Shown here: positions 27,014 through 36,709 of the stretch, in pieces
Numbering within the stretch: position 1 is the first letter of the stretch
Layout of the letters: each line of letters starts with the position of its first letter
Assembly (NCBI GenBank): GCA_900554325.1
Contig: USHA01000001.1
Span: forward strand, 6,799-70,798
DNA from: an uncultured Collinsella sp.
GTDB lineage: Bacteria > Actinomycetota > Coriobacteriia > Coriobacteriales > Coriobacteriaceae
Reading direction: 5' to 3'
DNA: 64,000 bases
Notes under the pieces: model-generated
The model's input: the letters and a program-made list of their open reading frames with translations, nothing else
What the model was told of the DNA's origin: nothing
The model's database searches: none
Made by a program: the position numbers and the translations under genes

Positions 27014-27232
27014 CTGGGTCCTCCTCAACATGAGCGTCATAGCGCACAAAATGATACGGAGTCCACCTCAAAGGCCGGAAAGGCATATGTAAGGAGCCTG
27101 TAAGGAACAACCTCGCGATGCGCGTGGATGTTAAGAACTCGCAGGAGCCGCGATTGGAAGGTTCTGAACCTCAATCTGGGGACCTCAATTTGGAAACGGG
27201 CGCCGCATTGAGGTTGTGATAGAGAGCTTCTT

Positions 27233-27369
27233 GAGCTTTTTCGTATTGTTTTTCGATTTTGCAAAGTAGAGCAGCCTCAGCGGGCGCGATGCGGCAACAA
27301 AACCGCAGTTCGCCGCGGCATGCCGCATCTGTCTACTTCGATAAATCCAATTTCTGTACGAAAAAGCTC
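27233..27369. repeat. Long nested inverted repeat (137 bp) between the VanS-like gene and pstB
   Basis: Two 38-bp arms (27233-27270 and 27332-27369) share 13 outer bp (GAGCTTTTTCGTA) and 7 inner bp (AAGTAGA) as exact inverted copies, with 17 unpaired bases on each side between them. An inner 9-bp stem GATGCGGCA / TGCCGCATC lies inside. This is the same plan as the 12023-12172 repeat, including the inner AGTAGA boundary. No ORF lies inside. Confidence 0.75.
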
Positions 27370-27381
27370 ATCTAGCCCACG

Positions 27382-28866
27382 CTAACCACGCGACTCGTTA
27401 GGCAGCTCGATGGTGAAAACCGTCGCCTCGGGCGTGGAAGCGCAGGAAATGGTGCCCCCGTGCGCGGAAACGATCTCCTTGGCGATCGCCAGGCCAAGCC
27501 CCGCGCCACCGCGGTTGGTCGCGCGCGCGGCATCCAGCCGGTAGAACTTCTCGAAGATCATGCCGAGCTTGGGAGCGGGAATCGGGTCACCCTGGTTTTC
27601 GAAGCGCACGACCACGCTATCGGACGTCTGCTCGGCAAAGATCCGAATGGTCGACCCCTCGTAGCTGTACGCGATCGCGTTCTTCATCACGTTATTGAAC
27701 ACGCGCGCCATCTTGTCGCCATCGATGAGCACGATGAGACTCGCGGTTGCCTCCACCTCAACTGATTTTCCTTGCTCGGTGAGGATGGGATAGAATTCGT
27801 CGGCGACCTGCGCGAGCAGCAACGCCAAGTCAACATAGCCGCGGGTAAGCACGATGTCGTGGAAGTCGAAGCGCGTGATGTCGAAGAATTCCTCGATGAG
27901 TGCATCCAGGCGGTGCGCCTTGTCGAGCGCGATGCCCGTAAAGCGAGCGCGCTGCTCGACGGGCAAGTCGGGAGCCTCCTCGAGAAGCGAGAGGTAGCCC
28001 ACCACGCTCGCCAGCGGCGTTTTGAGGTCGTGCGCGAGATAGGTGACGAGGTCGTCTTTGCGGCGGGCCTCGTCGCGCAGGGCATCCGCCACCTGACGTT
28101 CGCGGTTGCGCACGCGGTTGATAGCGCCCTCCACCTCGAGAAACGTACCATCAAGATTCGCCACGTTCTCGGGGTGCTCAATGAGACGGTCGACCAGATG
28201 CGCGGCGATCGCACGATCTGCCAGAGCCTGGCCGCGGTCGTACCCCATGTAATACATCGCGCGACCGGCAAAAAAGACACCGCACACCGCGAGCGCGAGC
28301 AAAAAGCCGCAGAACATGAACAGGTAGTCGAGGTCAATGAAAAGCCTGCCGGCGCCCATCGTGAAAAGACGGCCCAAGAACAGGACGATGAACCACGCAA
28401 GGCCGCCGAGCGTAACTGCGCGGCGGGCCGTGATAAACCGGTCGATGAGCATGTACCCCACCACGACCACAATGAGGAAGGCGGGGAAGTTCTCGCCCGC
28501 CACCACCGAGAACGATATCAGCACGAGCACCACGATGGAGAGCAGGCGGCTATCGAGAATGTTGCGCATCTTGGCAAGGAGCTCGTCCATGGAGTCGTTC
28601 GACGTGGTGAACGTGCGGTCCCCCGCGAGCGAGGAAGCCGAATCACGGGTGCCAGATGCGAGGGGCGCGCTGGCGGTGGGTGTGCCAAAGCCGCATCCAT
28701 CCGCTCTGGTTCCGCCTTTGGGAGATGGGGCGGAAGAACCCGTTGGAGTCGCGTCCAGCGATGCAGCGACGTCCGCCACGTTGCCTGTCCGCGTATTCGG
28801 AGCACCCGTCATGGGGTTAACGGGCAAATGGCCCCCTCGCCTCGATGCCTGCTTGTCGTTCCACAT
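27382..28866 (-). CDS. VanS-like sensor histidine kinase without adjacent regulator
   Basis: The protein (about 494 residues) has a long low-complexity N-terminus, four to five closely spaced hydrophobic helices (about residues 100-230), and a kinase core. The H box reads VTYLAHDLKTPLASVVGYLS, very like VanS-type kinases, followed by EEAPDLP; N box NVMKNAIAYSYEG, F box FEKFYRLDAARA and G2 GGAGLGLAIAKE. ATG 28866 (MWNDKQAS) has only a weak ribosome site, so the start is unsure. No response regulator lies next to it. Cell-envelope sensing is inferred from the VanS resemblance only. Confidence 0.75.
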   Translation of the reverse strand: MWNDKQASRRGGHLPVNPMTGAPNTRTGNVADVAASLDATPTGSSAPSPKGGTRADGCGFGTPTASAPLASGTRDSASSLAGDRTFTTSNDSMDELLAKMRNILDSRLLSIVVLVLISFSVVAGENFPAFLIVVVVGYMLIDRFITARRAVTLGGLAWFIVLFLGRLFTMGAGRLFIDLDYLFMFCGFLLALAVCGVFFAGRAMYYMGYDRGQALADRAIAAHLVDRLIEHPENVANLDGTFLEVEGAINRVRNRERQVADALRDEARRKDDLVTYLAHDLKTPLASVVGYLSLLEEAPDLPVEQRARFTGIALDKAHRLDALIEEFFDITRFDFHDIVLTRGYVDLALLLAQVADEFYPILTEQGKSVEVEATASLIVLIDGDKMARVFNNVMKNAIAYSYEGSTIRIFAEQTSDSVVVRFENQGDPIPAPKLGMIFEKFYRLDAARATNRGGAGLGLAIAKEIVSAHGGTISCASTPEATVFTIELPNESRG

Positions 28867-28944
28867 AGCCACTCGCTCTCGCCCGAGGTGGCATGATCGC
28901 GCGCGACCATGATTACATTCCTGCATCCATTATGACCAATGCAG

Positions 28945-29020
28945 CCCCGCATCAATCGGCATGCGGGTACATTAAGCGAGGATTAAGTGGGGGCGAGTCT
29001 CCGCGTGCCTTGATGCGGGG
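28945..29020. repeat. Inverted repeat upstream of the VanS-like gene
   Basis: CCCCGCATCAA (28945-28955) and TTGATGCGGGG (29010-29020) form an 11-bp stem around 54 nt. It may terminate a transcript from the broken gene to its right or serve as a leader structure. Confidence 0.45.
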
Positions 29021-29126
29021 CGCTGCGAACAACGCCCCGCCAAGCAATGCGCCCGCTCAATGCCGAGCAAGGGAATACAATAGGCGGACGGACGGATTCG
29101 CGTTCGCGCGAACCTCGATACGGGTA

Positions 29127-29285
29127 CACGGAGGCGTGCCCGCACTCGCCCACGCCGGACAGATGAACTCATGGAGCCAGATTCCCGAGCTCGTCCAAGC
29201 GGGGCTTATGGGCATCGAGGTGCATCACCCTGACCACGGCTCCAAGGCCGTTGAGCAGGCGCGCGAGGCTGCCCCGTTCGCCGAC
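29127..29285 (+). pseudogene. Remnant of a PHP-domain phosphoesterase gene
   Basis: A stretch of about 50 codons reads GGVPALAHAGQMNSW, then IPELVQAGLMGIEVHHPDH and EQAREAA. This matches the C-terminal half of PHP-domain phosphoesterases (pattern GGVPvLAHPGQ ... LVeaGLdGIEVyHPDH). No start codon or N-terminal HxHxxxSDG region is present, and the expected GGSDFHG is missing downstream, so only a fragment remains. The rest of the gap from 28867 to 29447 holds no recognisable gene. Confidence 0.6.
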
Positions 29286-29403
29286 GCGCACGGGCGAACG
29301 ATGCGAGGCATGACGAGAGAACACGACACAAGAGCAAAGGAGCTTATCAGCATCGGTCGATCGTCAGCGCGGCTTATCCGCACGCTATCTCTGAAGATGA
29401 AAG

Positions 29404-29431
29404 GCGGCCGTCCCTGCAAGGATGGCCGCCC
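29404..29431 (-). terminator. Terminator behind the M24-like gene
   Basis: An 11-bp stem (GGCGGCC...GGCCGCC, with one GU pair) is followed on the minus strand by TTTCATCTTC. It ends the PTS-M81-GH1-M24 operon. Confidence 0.75.
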
Positions 29432-29447
29432 ATCGCATAGGCAAACG

Positions 29448-30848
29448 TTATTTGCGCAGCACGAGCGCCTTGTCTTTGGCAAGGAGATATGGACGCAGAT
29501 ATGCAACGGTGCCGCACATGGGGAGAACGTCCTCACTGAGGTCGATTCCAAGCACATCTTGAATGTATGCGCGCCGTTGCACAACACGGGACCAGAACGC
29601 AGGATACTCCCAGGCGATTTCTTCGCGCAGTGCCCTATCCGCGAGGGCAACCGTGCTCTCCGCGTTTGCCCCACCGTACCCCGACACCGAGGGAATGATG
29701 TCGATCTGGAAGAGCATCCCGCTGCGAAGCGTTTCCACAGACCCCTCATATACCGGAGAGCTCAGCCACTCCTCCTCTGCGGTCAGATGCCCCGGACACA
29801 AACTCCAGCCATAGTCAGACCGAGGGAGCACCCGCTCAATCTCGTTGAATAGCTCGCCGCCCTCCATTCCAACGTGAATCGTCTCAAGCCAATGGGCGTA
29901 GGCGTGGAAATAGGGCGCAGCGACACGTTCGATGTAATCGGAACAGCCAGAAGGAAGATCCTCCGCACACGATACTGCATATGCAGAGCGACTTGAGAGA
30001 CCGCCGCTATACCCAACAGTCAGTGCGATGGGATCGCCCAGTTTTACCATATTGTCCGTTGGGAACATATTGGCTTTTTCAAAGCGAGGGCCGCTGGCGG
30101 CAATCGTAACCACGCTCGTGTGCTGCCCGTAGCGCACCAGCTTATCTCCAAGCTCCAACTCGGTGACACCAGGCTCGATCGAGTCCATGGCGTCGAGCAC
30201 GCAATCGGACGCAAGCGATGCTCCAAACTCATAATGCGCCAGCTCATTGGCATTGTTTGTAGTGCGAGCGCCCCCTTCGCCAATGAAAATGTCCGCCGCA
30301 TTCACCAAGAGGCCATCAGACCCAATGATGCAGCGCAGCTCATCCACGATAAATGCTGGCAGGTCAATAGAGGCGTCAGCGTCCTGATGCGGGCTGGTAA
30401 ACATCTTCCAACCAACAGCCCCCACCCGCGAGCCCGGCACAACACCCGCATCACTGAGCATTTCTCGCAGCGTCTTGCCCACCACATCCGGCTGATTTGG
30501 CAAAGAAAAGAGCGGCGCATGAACAACGCCATCTTGCTCCACCGCAATTCGAGCCTTCGAGGCCTTGTTGAGGTTTTCATTACCCAAAACGAAATGCAAT
30601 TCGCCGTCCGAATTCACAATGAGCAACGACTCTTCAAACCTCGTAAAGAAGCCGGCAAGATAGTTAAAGTTTCCCGAATGCTCAACGTCGCAGTATATGA
30701 CAAGCTGGTCGAGACCACGGCGGCGCATGCCATCAAGAACTTTGTCCAAGCGCTCCTGAATCGTATCGTCTGTCAAGGGGACAGGTTTCCCCGAACAATC
30801 ACGCAAGGGTTCAGGAACCTTGACGAGCTGTACATGACGTTTATCCAT
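29448..30848 (-). CDS. M24 (Xaa-Pro peptidase-like) family protein with altered metal site
   Basis: The 466-residue protein has the pita-bread fold pattern of M24 peptidases: a creatinase-like N-domain (DQLVIYCDVEHSGNFNYLAG), then the catalytic-type domain. The expected metal ligands are largely lost: the Asp-Asp region reads GDPIALTVGYSGGLSSRSA, the Glu strand reads GMLFQIDIIP, while a histidine in LCPGHLT and a glutamate in NAESTVALA remain. It may bind or hydrolyse something other than a peptide. ATG 30848 (MDKRHVQ) follows GGAAGGG; the upstream ATG 30866 lacks one. It is last in the operon, 20 bp after the GH1 gene. Confidence 0.75.
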   Translation of the reverse strand: MDKRHVQLVKVPEPLRDCSGKPVPLTDDTIQERLDKVLDGMRRRGLDQLVIYCDVEHSGNFNYLAGFFTRFEESLLIVNSDGELHFVLGNENLNKASKARIAVEQDGVVHAPLFSLPNQPDVVGKTLREMLSDAGVVPGSRVGAVGWKMFTSPHQDADASIDLPAFIVDELRCIIGSDGLLVNAADIFIGEGGARTTNNANELAHYEFGASLASDCVLDAMDSIEPGVTELELGDKLVRYGQHTSVVTIAASGPRFEKANMFPTDNMVKLGDPIALTVGYSGGLSSRSAYAVSCAEDLPSGCSDYIERVAAPYFHAYAHWLETIHVGMEGGELFNEIERVLPRSDYGWSLCPGHLTAEEEWLSSPVYEGSVETLRSGMLFQIDIIPSVSGYGGANAESTVALADRALREEIAWEYPAFWSRVVQRRAYIQDVLGIDLSEDVLPMCGTVAYLRPYLLAKDKALVLRK

Positions 30849-30868
30849 AATCAGTTGCCCTTCCATAC

Positions 30869-32395
<1,527 letters not shown>

Positions 32396-32440
32396 CTATC
32401 CCTAGCGGCGCCTCTCCAAACGAAGAGACGCGCCTGCACA

Positions 32441-33889
32441 TCAAATATCGTCAATGGGATACATCGGACGCATGATGCGCTTGAGAGGAAGCTTCGCAGT
32501 GTTCTGGTACGTGGCACCCGGGGTAAGTGACATGACGGAGATTGCACCGAACCCCTTCATTTCCGGGAAGATGTAGCCTTGTTTGACAACGACAAGGTCG
32601 TAGTTCTCCCATTTGGCGCCGATCGCCTCGAATTGATGGCGTTCGACCATACCATGACTCGTCTCGATAACCATAATGTCGATAGAGCGGTCCACCAGGC
32701 CCTCTACGGACACGAGAATCCCCTCTCCGTAGTCACCCTGATAACCCAAAAAGCCTTCCATTCGACCACGAGATTGCAGGACCACGTCCAATTCAACGGG
32801 AGCTGACAGCTCATCGATATCCATGCCGAGGCAAATATGCGCACGAGCCCCAACATCCTTGCCGCTGAAAAGACCCACGACATCCTGATCAGTGATTGCT
32901 CCGAACAGCACACGTTTACCCGCCGCACCAGCGCTAGAAAGAACCTGACGTAGGACAAGCGTGTTTGCACCCGTCGCGCCGGACGTCACATTGTCGCCCG
33001 AGTCCGCCAAGAAGGCAGTTCCAGACTCAATTGCCAACGCGGATGACAGTGCATCTTCCGGCTCCAATGTGAGTCCCGTGTAGCGGAACTCGCAGCGGCG
33101 CTCCCACACGAACGTCGCGAGCTCGTCCGCCTTCCGCTCGGCGTACTCCTGGTCCTCGCCTCGTTGGGGGACGACCACGACACCGCAGCCCGCGACATCG
33201 GTATCGTGGCGGATGTAGCCGACGTGCCAGGAGGCGGACCGAACGCGGGGGTCCTTCTCCATCTCATCCATGAACACGTTGATGCTGCGCACCGGCTCGT
33301 CAGCCGAGACGGACTGCTCCCCGCCCAGGATGAGGGGTAGTTTACGATACGCCGGCCGGATATCCTGACGATCTTTCAGCAAATCGACAAGCATGCGGCA
33401 GCATATTTTGACCGTATCTGCAAGATCGGTATGTGGGCTCTCGCGATACGAACGGATGACCGTCGTCTCGCGTACGTACTGTGCACACAGATTGCCATGA
33501 GAGTCGCAAGGCACCACAATCGGCATGTAGGGGCCAACTATGTTCCTCACTTCATGAAGAATGTGGTGCTCACTAGACCCAAGTCCCTCAACTTCTCCCG
33601 CTCCGTGCAAATGAAGCATCATGCCGTCGATCTCGCTGAGGTGCTCGCGAATATCGCTGAGCAATCGCCCCTCGAGATAATCGAACGCGCCCCGCTCAAT
33701 AAGCCCGCCAGAAAACCCGTTTGCATATATGGATGGAATAACCTCTATCCCCGCATCGCCAAACACCGTGCCGAGGTTCATCTGATCGATTGCATCCGCG
33801 CCATAGCGGGTATCAAAACAGTCGAGTGTCATCTTGCTGGGAATATGCTCATTACATTCCGCGATAAACTGTGCGACAAGGACCTTCAT
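32441..33889 (-). CDS. M81 family (MlrC-like) metallopeptidase, copy 1
   Basis: The 482-residue protein resembles the MlrC / M81 family, named for the enzyme that degrades linearised microcystin. Seen are the N-terminal FIAECNEHIPSK (family FxxEsNxF site), MMLHLHGAGEVEG, VVPCDSHGNLCAQYV (DxHGN metal site), EQSVSADEPVR, and the C-terminal domain LADSGDNVTSGATGANT. The natural substrate of such proteins in gut bacteria is unknown. It sits 58 bp behind the PTS gene and 135 bp ahead of GH1. A paralogue lies across the regulator at 36710-38176. Confidence 0.85.
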   Translation of the reverse strand: MKVLVAQFIAECNEHIPSKMTLDCFDTRYGADAIDQMNLGTVFGDAGIEVIPSIYANGFSGGLIERGAFDYLEGRLLSDIREHLSEIDGMMLHLHGAGEVEGLGSSEHHILHEVRNIVGPYMPIVVPCDSHGNLCAQYVRETTVIRSYRESPHTDLADTVKICCRMLVDLLKDRQDIRPAYRKLPLILGGEQSVSADEPVRSINVFMDEMEKDPRVRSASWHVGYIRHDTDVAGCGVVVVPQRGEDQEYAERKADELATFVWERRCEFRYTGLTLEPEDALSSALAIESGTAFLADSGDNVTSGATGANTLVLRQVLSSAGAAGKRVLFGAITDQDVVGLFSGKDVGARAHICLGMDIDELSAPVELDVVLQSRGRMEGFLGYQGDYGEGILVSVEGLVDRSIDIMVIETSHGMVERHQFEAIGAKWENYDLVVVKQGYIFPEMKGFGAISVMSLTPGATYQNTAKLPLKRIMRPMYPIDDI

Positions 33890-33947
33890 GCTCCCACCTC
33901 ACAAGATATTGATGGCGGGACGAGCTTGACGCCACGCCACTCAAAAG

Positions 33948-35339
33948 CTACTTCACAGCGTTCTCTGCGTTTCCCAGCTTCCTGAGAATAATTGTCGAAA
34001 CAATAAAGGCGACGGCAACCGTGAGAACACCCGACCCGATTGCAAGGATCATGTTGCCCATCGATCCGTCTGCCGGAAGGAAGAAAAGGAGCGACAGAAA
34101 TCCCGGGCATCCACCAGCAACATAATTCTGCAAACCAAAGAGGCCAGCAACGAATCCACCAACAATGGCACCCGCAGCGGTACCAATCAAAATTCGAGGA
34201 CGCATAATCAGCGCACCATAAAACGCCGGCTCCGTAACGCCGCAGAGAGCCGTTACGCCAAAGGAGGCGATCATTCCGCGACGACCCTTGTCCTTGAGCG
34301 AAAGCGCGACTGCCAACGCCGTTCCACCAACTGCAAGATTGGAGATATACCCCATGGGCATAATTGCCAAGTCGTAACCAATGCTGGCAATACTCTCGAC
34401 CATAATGGGATTCATAGCCTTGTCCAGCCCAAGCATCACCATATAGGGATACAGGGCAGAGCAAATGGGCATGGCGATGGCGCCCGCCACGCCAAACAGA
34501 TTCATAACAAGCGAACCGACAAAACCGGAAAGCTCCGTGCCGATGGGGCCAAGCACGATGAGGGTGACTGGAACCACAACAATCATCGTAAACAGCGGTT
34601 TCAAGAAATAGCGGAACATCTCCGGAATGATCTTCTTGAGCAACTTGTCAACGTAGAACATGAAGACTGTGCCAAGCACCACAGGTATGACGCTCGAATT
34701 GTAATCTACGGTCGGAATCGGGATTCCCATAAAGTCGAGGCCCTCAACACCGCTGATCGACCCACTGACCAAAACTGCACCGAGAAATGCGCCCATGATG
34801 GGTTCCATCTTGAGCTGATTGGCGAGCGTCCAACCGATCCAGACGGGAAGCATCGAAAACCCCGCGCTGAAAATAGCTAGGCAAACCTGAGCAGTACCCG
34901 ACTCAACACCCAACCCAAGATAATTCACCATCAAATTCTTAATGGCGAGAATCAATCCTCCAGTGATAAGCGCAGGAATGATCGGCATGAATATCGCAGC
35001 GCAAGAATTTCCCAGCTTGTTCAGCCAGTACATGAAATCCTTGGTCTCTGGCTCATCGTCAACAACAAGACTTTCCTCACCTGAGGGCTTCCAGCCGGAA
35101 ACATCAAGGAACTCATGGTAAGCATCGTTAACCTCTGGACCGATGACTACTTGAACTTGGCCGCTCTTCTCTACGACGCCCACAACGTTCTCGACGTTAC
35201 GAATCGCCTCAATATCCACGTTCGACTTTTGGATATACCGGATGCGCAAACGCGTAGCGCAGCGTTCCACAAGGGAGATGTTCTCCACTCCGCCCACGTT
35301 TGCCAACACCTGTTTGGACATCTCTGTGTATTTGCCCAT
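33948..35339 (-). CDS. PTS transporter EIIBC (glucose/beta-glucoside superfamily)
   Basis: The 463-residue protein joins an EIIB domain (1-85) to an EIIC membrane domain (about 105-460) with about ten helices. The phosphorylated cysteine is in ERCATRLRIRY (about residue 27), in the usual CxTRLR motif. EIIC shows NKLGNSCAAIFMPIIPALI and FGVTALCGVTEPAFYGAL. No EIIA domain is fused or nearby, so EIIA must be supplied in trans. It imports and phosphorylates a sugar or glycoside, which the GH1 enzyme can then cleave. ATG 35339 follows GAAGGGG. Confidence 0.92.
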   Translation of the reverse strand: MGKYTEMSKQVLANVGGVENISLVERCATRLRIRYIQKSNVDIEAIRNVENVVGVVEKSGQVQVVIGPEVNDAYHEFLDVSGWKPSGEESLVVDDEPETKDFMYWLNKLGNSCAAIFMPIIPALITGGLILAIKNLMVNYLGLGVESGTAQVCLAIFSAGFSMLPVWIGWTLANQLKMEPIMGAFLGAVLVSGSISGVEGLDFMGIPIPTVDYNSSVIPVVLGTVFMFYVDKLLKKIIPEMFRYFLKPLFTMIVVVPVTLIVLGPIGTELSGFVGSLVMNLFGVAGAIAMPICSALYPYMVMLGLDKAMNPIMVESIASIGYDLAIMPMGYISNLAVGGTALAVALSLKDKGRRGMIASFGVTALCGVTEPAFYGALIMRPRILIGTAAGAIVGGFVAGLFGLQNYVAGGCPGFLSLLFFLPADGSMGNMILAIGSGVLTVAVAFIVSTIILRKLGNAENAVK

Positions 35340-35408
35340 CGTTTACCCCTTCTGTAAAGCAGGAACATAACGGGAAGCCAAGCCTCCTATTGACCGGAAT
35401 GTGAACCT

Positions 35409-35420
35409 CCCCCCCCCCCC
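35409..35420 (-). repeat. Poly-G tract (12 G on coding strand) in the PTS operon leader
   Basis: Twelve consecutive C on the plus strand, 70 bp upstream of the EIIBC start codon and downstream of the predicted operator. Tracts of this length change length readily by slipped-strand mispairing, so it could alter promoter spacing or leader RNA structure. Confidence 0.8.
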
Positions 35421-35537
35421 GAACTCGTCGGGATCAACGTTTTTTCCGATCGGCATGCCCTCTACATGATCCGCTGCTCGAGATTTGCATCTCCACGAAG
35501 GTCTGCCATGCTAGACAAGGTCACTTTCATTCCTTAG

Positions 35538-35583
35538 TAACAGTATCTAACATTGATTCTCATTATTCTGTTATTTCGTGTTA
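35538..35583. promoter_or_regulatory. Predicted DeoR-family operator in front of the PTS operon
   Basis: Two TAACA half-sites (35538-35542, 35548-35552) face two TGTTA half-sites (35569-35573, 35579-35583). In each arm the repeats are 10 bp apart, one helix turn. The right arm, TGTTATTTCGTGTTA, matches the site ahead of the divergent M81 gene. The rest of this 400-bp gap holds no gene. Confidence 0.65.
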
Positions 35584-35736
35584 GGTCAAGATATGGTCAA
35601 AATGACTCGGCAAGCGGTAGTTCTTGCCTATTATTCCTCTTGTACCTGCGTGTTCTTTTTCGGTAAACGGTATTTGCGTCTAACTCGCATATCTTGAACT
35701 GCCTCTGTCTTATAAGGTTCTTTGCGTTAAGAATTG

Positions 35737-36501
35737 TTATGCGCAGATTACCTTGACTCCAGCCGCCATGAACGCTTCGCGCAGGGCAGAATCGAGCCCG
35801 GAATCAGTAATAACCACATCGATTTTGTCCAGCTGTGCTACCTTGTAGAAAAAAGACTTCCCGAACTTTGTGCTATCTGCCAGCAAGACAACCTGCTTTG
35901 CCTGGTCGATGAGCACTTCTTTCGAATGCCCGTCGGCTACATCCACAACCGAAACGCCTTCTGCAAGATCGACACCTTCGATAGTGAGGAACAGCGTATC
36001 GATCTGGAATTTCTTAATAAAGTCGTCAGTCAATGGCCCCATGAACGCCATCGACATGGCGCGGTACTCACCCGGACACATGATCATGCTTGCCCGGTGG
36101 GAAACCGATAGCTCCTGTGCTGCCAATAACGAGTGTGTCATGATGTTGACGCTTCTGTTATTTCGCGCCAACAAAGCCGCGAGCTCTTTTGCAGTCGTTC
36201 CGGCATCGAGGAAGATGGAGTCTCCGTCTTGGATATAACCCAGACAGGCGCGCGCAATCCTCTTCTTTTCCTCAACTGCAATATCGTGTTTTACCAGCAT
36301 GCTATATTCTTGCAGGGCGCCATCGTTCATGACCGCAAGACCCTGAGAGACGGTAATCGAGCCATTTCCGGCAAGCTCTTTCAAATCACGTCGAACAGTC
36401 ATGCTCGATACATTGAAACGGCGTGCAAGATCATTAAGGTCGCAGCTTCCCTCTTTTTGAAGCGTATCCAAAATTGCATGTCGCCGTTCAATTATTTTCA
36501 T
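35737..36501 (-). CDS. DeoR/GlpR-family transcriptional regulator
   Basis: The 254-residue repressor has the N-terminal DeoR winged helix (RRHAILDTLQKEGSCDLNDL, then FNVSSMTVRRDLKEL) and the sugar-phosphate-binding C-domain with DSIFLDAGTTAKELA and the conserved DSTKFGKSFF. Family members are released from DNA by a sugar phosphate, here plausibly the PTS product. It sits between the PTS operon (same strand, downstream) and the second M81 gene (divergent), with matching operators ahead of both. A TTCTGTTATTTCG copy also occurs inside the gene (about 36150). Confidence 0.9.
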   Translation of the reverse strand: MKIIERRHAILDTLQKEGSCDLNDLARRFNVSSMTVRRDLKELAGNGSITVSQGLAVMNDGALQEYSMLVKHDIAVEEKKRIARACLGYIQDGDSIFLDAGTTAKELAALLARNNRSVNIMTHSLLAAQELSVSHRASMIMCPGEYRAMSMAFMGPLTDDFIKKFQIDTLFLTIEGVDLAEGVSVVDVADGHSKEVLIDQAKQVVLLADSTKFGKSFFYKVAQLDKIDVVITDSGLDSALREAFMAAGVKVICA

Positions 36502-36648
36502 AAGGATCCATTCCGAATAACAAGCAATTACATTGCAATCGTATCACTATGGAAGATTGCGCGTTTCAAACAGCCGAATTACTGTCAATCGCACAGGCAA
36601 AACATTGCCCTCGTTCCCTCCTCATGCACATATCTATTTTACATTTAT

Positions 36649-36673
36649 CACTATTATGTTATTTCTTGTGATA
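36649..36673. promoter_or_regulatory. Predicted DeoR-family operator ahead of the second M81 gene
   Basis: TGTTA (36657-36661) and TGTGA (36667-36671) are spaced 10 bp and embedded in CACTATTATGTTATTTCTTG, very like the PTS operon site; the flanks TATCAC (36646-36651) and GTGATA (36668-36673) also form an inverted repeat. It lies 37 bp before the M81 start and 150 bp before the regulator start. Confidence 0.6.
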
Positions 36674-36709
36674 CTCTGTGATTACGGCCATCAAATGGAG
36701 GGAGCTTCT

